The notes beneath the pieces were generated by a model. That model saw nothing but the letters and a program-made list of their open reading frames with translations, was not told the origin of the DNA and ran no database searches. The position numbers and the translations under genes were made by a program. This document shows, piece after piece, positions 58,941-64,000 of a DNA stretch of 64,000 nucleotides. Position 1 is the first letter of the stretch; every line of letters begins with the position of its first letter. The DNA lies in assembly GCF_019649055.1 (NCBI RefSeq), contig NW_026570238.1, positions 186,001 to 250,000 on the forward strand. The letters are read 5' to 3'. The stretch comes from Paramacrobiotus metropolitanus. Its lineage: Eukaryota; Tardigrada; Eutardigrada; Parachela; Macrobiotidae.

Positions 58941-60818
58941 ATGGATGTGGATGATCTGGAACAGGGTCTGCTTTCTGCCTTTCGCTCCATGAACACAACC
59001 GACAGAAACGAGTTAATAACGCAGTTTCAGGCCTTGATTGGGCAGAATGTAAACCGTGGAACGTGCGAGTTCTTTTTGGACATGAACAACTGGTGAGAAT
59101 TGAAAATGTGGCTGTTAAGTGTTAGGTAGCACTATATGAACATAAACTTAGACTATAATAACCGCCACATTACCATTAACAAGGCTTGGGACATTGTCCT
59201 GTGAGACGAAGATGTGCTAAACTGGCGGCTAAATTCTTGAGAAACGACGTTGAAACTTGCTTTCGCGTCCTAGGAGTGTTCATTGAAAAAAATGTATAAT
59301 GATCCTGGGTAATTCGGTTTTACGTTTTTGTATACTTGTACATGTGTTGAACTACAAGGTTTGCAAGTTTTTCATTAGGGACACTAAAATTATATTACAG
59401 GAACCTCCAACAATCTATATGCTCCTATTACGACCTGGAAAACAGTCAGGAGCATCTTCCTCAAATGGTGTTCGTGCAGGATGTGACGATCGGCGAAGGA
59501 GAATCTGTACCTCCCAAAACGAAGTTTATTAAAACATGGAAAATACGAAATCCGGGTAAGCAAATCGTGCTGTGAGTAGACCATTTCGCTGATTTCTGTC
59601 AAGCAGATTCTTCTACGGACTGGAAGGAATGGTTTTTTAGTTTGTTTCGGTCGTGTCGAATGATCTTCATTTCTGAATATCGAATCTCGCAGCTAATAGG
59701 TTTTCAATTTGTTATAGTACTAACATTTTCAAAGTATCTAGTATCTACTGTTATTTCCTTAGAGATATGATAATGTTATTTAACAATTAAATAAGTTTGT
59801 GGCTTGTTGAAGTTATTGAAAACAAGACGTTAATCCACTGTTACAAAGTGGTGTACAATTTTTGGTTTTTTTTAAAAATTCCGTCGAGTCAGAAATGACT
59901 GCCGAAACCTACTGACTAACGGTGCCATTTCGTAGGGTGGGACAGTTGGCCTCCTGGATGCGCGTTGCGCTTTACAGGGAACGGTCACCAGATGACTCAC
60001 ATCGAACGAATTGCACTTCCTTCGCTGAAACCCGGCGATACCTTCGACGCCAGTGTAGAAATGGAAAGTCCGGATAAGCCTGGCATGTATCAGGGGCAAT
60101 GGCGGATGTGCAGCCCGACTGGTACATATTGTGGAGGTTGGTGTGGTACAGTTGAAATGTATTTGCTGCGGATAGTGTATTATTAATTGAGCTTACGCCA
60201 TACGAGTATTAAAAATTTTAATAAAATCCTAATCGTGATCCTGATTTTCTGGCCATTCTTCGAAGTGTGCTAAATTATCTATGTGAAAAAAGAAAATTAT
60301 AGACGAAGGCAAACTTCAGCGAACTCTTTTTTATTTTTGCAAGCTGCATTCTCTTTCACCGTTTTATTGGAAGCTTTCAAACAGATTCGAAGACATTAAA
60401 TGAATGCTTTCGTAAGTTGAAACTACAGATTACAGTTACGATTCATAACTGTAATCTGTAGTTTCAATTCTTATTTGTGAATCACAGATAGGTAAGATAT
60501 GGTTTTCCGAATTGTTGCCTTTGTAACGATTTATCTCGTACATAATTTATTTTTTATATTATATATTTTGTTGCAGACACAATTTGGGTGATATTACAAG
60601 TGGACGAAAACGGGATGCTCTCGTTAACTCAACAAATGTCATCCATTCCGCTTGGTAATGCCAGAGAATCAAGGTCATCGTCCACGGAGTTCGGGTTGGC
60701 GAAAAATCCCTTCGCCGCCGGTCCAACGTTTCCCGGGAACAATTCTCCCAATGACCAGACAGATGTGGGCGGTTGGGGTACCAGCAACGATACCGATATG
60801 GATGGAGCTTGGGATTGA
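58941..60818 (+). CDS. ILRUN: ILRUN/C6orf106-like: UBA-like domain plus NBR1-type FW domain
   Basis: ILRUN binds p300/CBP and IRF3 in mammals and dampens antiviral and lipid-related transcription. Four exons (58941-59092, 59401-59554, 59936-60136, 60577-60818) join in phase. The UBA-like N-terminus reads MNTTDRNELITQFQALIGQN and CEFFLDMNNWNLQQSICSYY. The four-tryptophan (Next-to-BRCA1) domain reads FVQDVTIGEGESVPPKTKFI, TWKIRNPGRWDSWPPGCALR, GMYQGQWRMCSPTGTYCGD and TIWVILQVDENG, with the conserved Trp residues present. The C-terminal tail is disordered and ends with a Trp/Gly/Asp stretch (GGWGTSNDTDMDGAWD), shorter than in vertebrates. The start ATG is preceded by an in-frame-independent AT-rich leader. 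The intron before the last exon carries a 22-base perfect hairpin. Confidence 0.95.
60417..60467. repeat. Perfect 22-base inverted repeat in ILRUN intron 3
   Basis: TTGAAACTACAGATTACAGTTA at 60417-60438 and its exact reverse complement at 60446-60467 surround a 7-base loop (CGATTCA). The fold is in the last ILRUN intron. It is shorter than a typical animal pre-miRNA and unbulged, so a mini foldback insertion is as likely as a small RNA. Confidence 0.85.
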
Positions 60819-61538
60819 GCCTGTTGTTGGGGTTTGGCCGTTTGGGATTTTTGGCTTTTTGGGCTGAACTTGTTTTATATTGTTCCATTTCTCGCGCTGC
60901 GTGCAGTACAGTAGATTTCGAGTTTAACTGGTCTTTGAGCCTATTGAAAGTTTTAATTCTTTGTATGAAAAAAACGTGAGACATTTGAGAGCGTCGTTTT
61001 TTACTTTTTTTCGAAAGTTACCGTAATGTTTTCGAAGATTTGTTTTACTGGTCAGCTGATTCCATCCAACAAAATTTCGTTCGTTTAGATGGCCTCTTTC
61101 CGTGGTGTGCAACGCGTGTATAGTGCTACAGTGTATATTTTCGCCTACAAATTTTCTCGGGAAAATGCGTTTTGAACACAGCAGCTTTAATTCTTCCTGC
61201 AGCGGCTGCTTCTAGGCAACGTAAAATAGCTGCCTCTTCCTATCGGTGTGCGTTCCGGAAACAAAGTGACGCAAAGACGAATTCGTTAGCTTTGAACATT
61301 TTGCTTTGCCGGACATGAACTAACTTGAAGACCCTTAAGGTCAAGCAAGGGCGCCTTCCAAAATGACAACCCTTCGTCCTGGTGAGCTATCACGCACGCT
61401 ACGTAGTCCTCAAATACGTTATCGTTTGCAACCTACACGTCTGGTATGCTGGTTATAGTAATTGAGTCTGGTTATATTGTTTGGGCCTTCGGATAAGGAA
61501 GTCAACCTTTCATATTACAGACATCAAATAGTTTCGAG
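60819..61538. other. Intergenic between ILRUN and CFAP206
   Basis: 720 bases including the ILRUN 3' UTR and the CFAP206 promoter. An ATG at 61363 opens a short frame with a GT donor (CCTG|GTGAGC) but would not enter the CFAP206 frame through the next acceptor, so I left it out of the gene model. Confidence 0.5.
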
Positions 61539-64000
61539 ATGTGGAGTACATCTTTTAAAGTTTCGCCAGATGGCCTGCAACGCTGGAGGATCAAGGAAAC
61601 AGTTGCCAATCGTTGTAAATACAACAACAGCCGACTTCCTCCCTTGTTGGGCGAGTACTTGGTGAATATTAAAGAACCTGAGCGCACGACCGTTCCCATC
61701 AGAAGGACATGTGCAGCAGCGAGAACTCTTTAACAGTTGTTTACTGGTGGTCAGTGTCAGCAAACAACCTGAGTTCTTACTGGAAACATGTTTTGCAGCT
61801 ACAAACAGTGCCTCCTTTTGAACTGGATGAAAATTTTTCCGATTCACTCGTAGAAAAGGTTATACAGGTAATAAATAACTATTCATTATAAATACATTTT
61901 ATATTATCGAGAATGCTAATCACCTTTCGTAACGCCTTGCGATTCAAGTGACATTCAACTGGTGCGCATGTTATTTTGATATTTAGGTATCAATCATAAA
62001 TGCAGTTATGATTTATATCGACAAGCTATTATCAAATGAACTATTATATCGACAAACGGAACTGTAATAGGATTGCCAGAATAAAATCGACAACCATCCA
62101 TTCGAAGTTTCCGCTGCGCTCCTATATTTTTCCGTGCACAACGATGTAGCTGACAAAGGTACCGTACAGCCGTACGCCGTACACCACTCATACATACATG
62201 CATGAAACTATGGTTGTTATTGTTGCATTATTATCAGAATGCTTAAAATTAATACATTCTTACAGTTCAAGTTATTATTAAATGCTCTCATGCCAGATAC
62301 ACAAGCGTTAAATTCCACCAACAACTAACGAAAGTAGAAGTACCTAATTTGCAAGTGACCACCAGAACTAAACAAGTGCTGGGTTTCAATTATTGCAGAG
62401 TCATTCTTAAAAAGTCTCAAACAGAAAAAGGATGCTGCTAATCGTACTGCGCTGCACGACATTTTGACAACATTGGTGAGGTTTACGAGCAAGCATAATG
62501 TACTAGGTAATCTTAAATGTTAGGAATTTCAGATGACGATGTACAGTATTCAGCTAACCCTTATCTAAAATGCGATATTGCGCAAAAATTCAATGTGCAA
62601 TACCGTAAGATTAGCACGAGTTGCGTATGAATTTAAAGGTCACGTCTTCATGGGATTTGGACAGACTACAAAAGAAAGTGGTGAATTATGTTATCCAGAA
62701 GTCCAGCCTGGGCAGCCCTAATGACACTGCAACCGTGCAAGACTGCGCAGGTATTAGTACTGACAGTAGTGTAATAAACGCTTTGATCGTCCTTCTGTAT
62801 GTTAAAAATTAAGATGTGTTTTGCGCACTCCTTGAACAGGTGAAGTACGAGTATGTGCAGTATAAATAGCCTCGTCAAAGTATCTCTGGTGAATGGGGCT
62901 ATAACTGAGTGAGAAGTAACTTCTTTGTGTCAAGTTATGAATATTAATATCGCGGTTTACAATTGCAGCCGCGCTCTCCAGTGTATGGCCAAATGGAAGT
63001 CTCGAGAAATTTCTTTATTTAACTCCGGCGCAAAAGAAACTAGAAGTCGAAGATTATCTTCTTTTGTCGACCGGTGTCAGGCTTTTCAATAAAGCAAAAC
63101 GGCGAAGTAATGCTGAAATTACAGATGGTACGCTCCTTGTCTTGCCGGAAAAATTTATAAATCAAAATTGACGAACTGGCCCTGAAATATCTACTCGTAG
63201 CAATCAGAAGCTGTAGCTAAACGCGTATTGTAAAACCGTTAAAGTTTAATTTACTTATAACGCAGACAGATGGAAAAGTCATTCATAAATGGTACCGTAC
63301 CTTCTAACGCTTCCAACGGGGTCAAATTTTTCGCTTATTTCGAATAAAGTATCACTATAGTGCAGTCAGTATGAACTATGCAACTCTGATTAATAAATAT
63401 AAGTATCGCAATCGAGTACAAATAAGCGGTTTTGGTTATTTAATTGATATTACAGCCTGCGTTCTGGCCATTAGTGCCGGAGATTCTCAAGGAACAGATC
63501 AGCTCCATTGCCGAACGGCTTCTATCCTTGATGCAGGAAGCAAACGAGGATAAAAGGCTTATTCGTGGCTATCTTCTACAATTAATGCACGGCAAAAATC
63601 CCCTGCAAGCCGAGGAATTCAACGTTTTTAAAGAAATTCTGATATTTTTGGAAGTTTATCACGACAGCCTCACGCTTATAAATGTAAGTGTCCGTTTTTT
63701 TAGTCCACTGAATCGCGTTTCTTGGTCCGTGAACATTGTACAGGTACCGTACTTTTAATTCTGTAGGCTGCAGCTTTTGCGGTTATGGCCGTTATGCCTT
63801 ATGCAGTCGTACCTTACAATTTTGTGAGTCATATCGTGGAGTACATTATAACGCTCCTAAATTTGCGATACTTATTCTGAAGCATTATATACCTGCATGT
63901 GTTCAGAAAGGTATTCTTGAACATTTCTTAGAATCAAGTCAAGGAAAGCATTAGTGTGCTGGAAAAATCACAGCAGACTTTTAATCGTAACGTTGATATG
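61539..64000 (+). CDS. CFAP206: CFAP206 (radial spoke-associated), 5' part, runs off the window
   Basis: CFAP206 docks radial spoke 2 and the inner dynein c on axonemal doublets. The in-phase exons read: a first block from about 61522 (ATG at 61539, with RWRIKETVANRCKYNNSRLP, donor TTG|GTGAAT); LQTVPPFELDENFSDSLVEK; SFLKSLKQKKDAANRTALHD; DLDRLQKKVVNYVIQKSSLG with SPNDTATVQDC; GSLEKFLYLTPAQKKLEVED with LLLSTGVRLFNKAKRRSNAE; PEILKEQISSIAERLLSLMQ with YHDSLTLIN; AAAFAVMAVMPYAVVPYNF; and, from 63932, NQVKESISVLEKSQQTFNRN to the window end. The SLGSP and STGVRLFNK segments are the best family signatures. The N-terminal exon is the least certain, and the 3' half is missing because of the window edge. 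Confidence 0.82.

Noticed and set aside
61363-61390. ATG at 61363 as the CFAP206 start
   Set aside because: Its GT donor leaves phase 1, and the next acceptor would then read straight into a stop; the ATG at 61539 keeps the frame.

Overview
This window is nuclear DNA from a compact animal genome. Nearly every gene is split by short GT-AG introns, usually 50-350 bases, and the predicted proteins are typical of bilaterian animals: a Twist bHLH protein, ARPC4, metaxin-2, ECT2, cofilin, IFT140, ILRUN and TFB2M. About 17 recognisable genes in 64 kb, with frequent tail-to-tail and head-to-head packing, suggest a small genome in the range seen in tardigrades and some other small invertebrates. The phylum cannot be fixed from sequence alone. 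Genes for radial spokes, dynein-arm assembly and intraflagellar transport imply that the animal makes motile cilia or flagellated sperm.

Layout: the 3' end of twist (1-265); an unrecognised two-exon membrane protein (2.9-3.7 kb); ARPC4 (+) and the carnitine/acylcarnitine carrier SLC25A20 (-), whose stop codons lie 26 bases apart (6.0-8.85 kb); two unrecognised single-pass membrane proteins (-, 10.2-11.45 kb); the urease maturation GTPase UreG (-, 12.6-13.8 kb) head-to-head with a complete 20-exon, 854-residue urease (+, 15.0-20.6 kb); metaxin-2 (-); tRNA-Arg(CCG) (-); ECT2 (+); cofilin/ADF (-); an unrecognised tyrosine-rich protein (+); an SLC5 sodium symporter (-); IFT140 and DNAAF10/WDR92 (both -); LRRC23 (+); WBP11 (-); TFB2M (+); ILRUN (+); and the 5' part of CFAP206 (+), which runs off the right end.

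Two functional groupings stand out. First, urease and its nickel-delivery GTPase UreG are divergent neighbours, an operon-like pairing of enzyme and chaperone in an animal. All metal ligands checked in the urease are present. Second, four cilium genes (IFT140, DNAAF10, LRRC23, CFAP206) lie within about 26 kb, with DNAAF10 and LRRC23 sharing one short divergent promoter region.

Mobile elements are small: a 281-base hAT-type MITE with 8-base target duplications inside the urease gene, a 430-base MITE with 141-base identical arms and 7-base target duplications, a 175-base foldback, short intronic hairpins, and a truncated reverse-transcriptase fragment in a TFB2M intron. The most notable single-gene observation is that the ECT2 model runs from its DH domain straight to a basic tail, with no PH domain.
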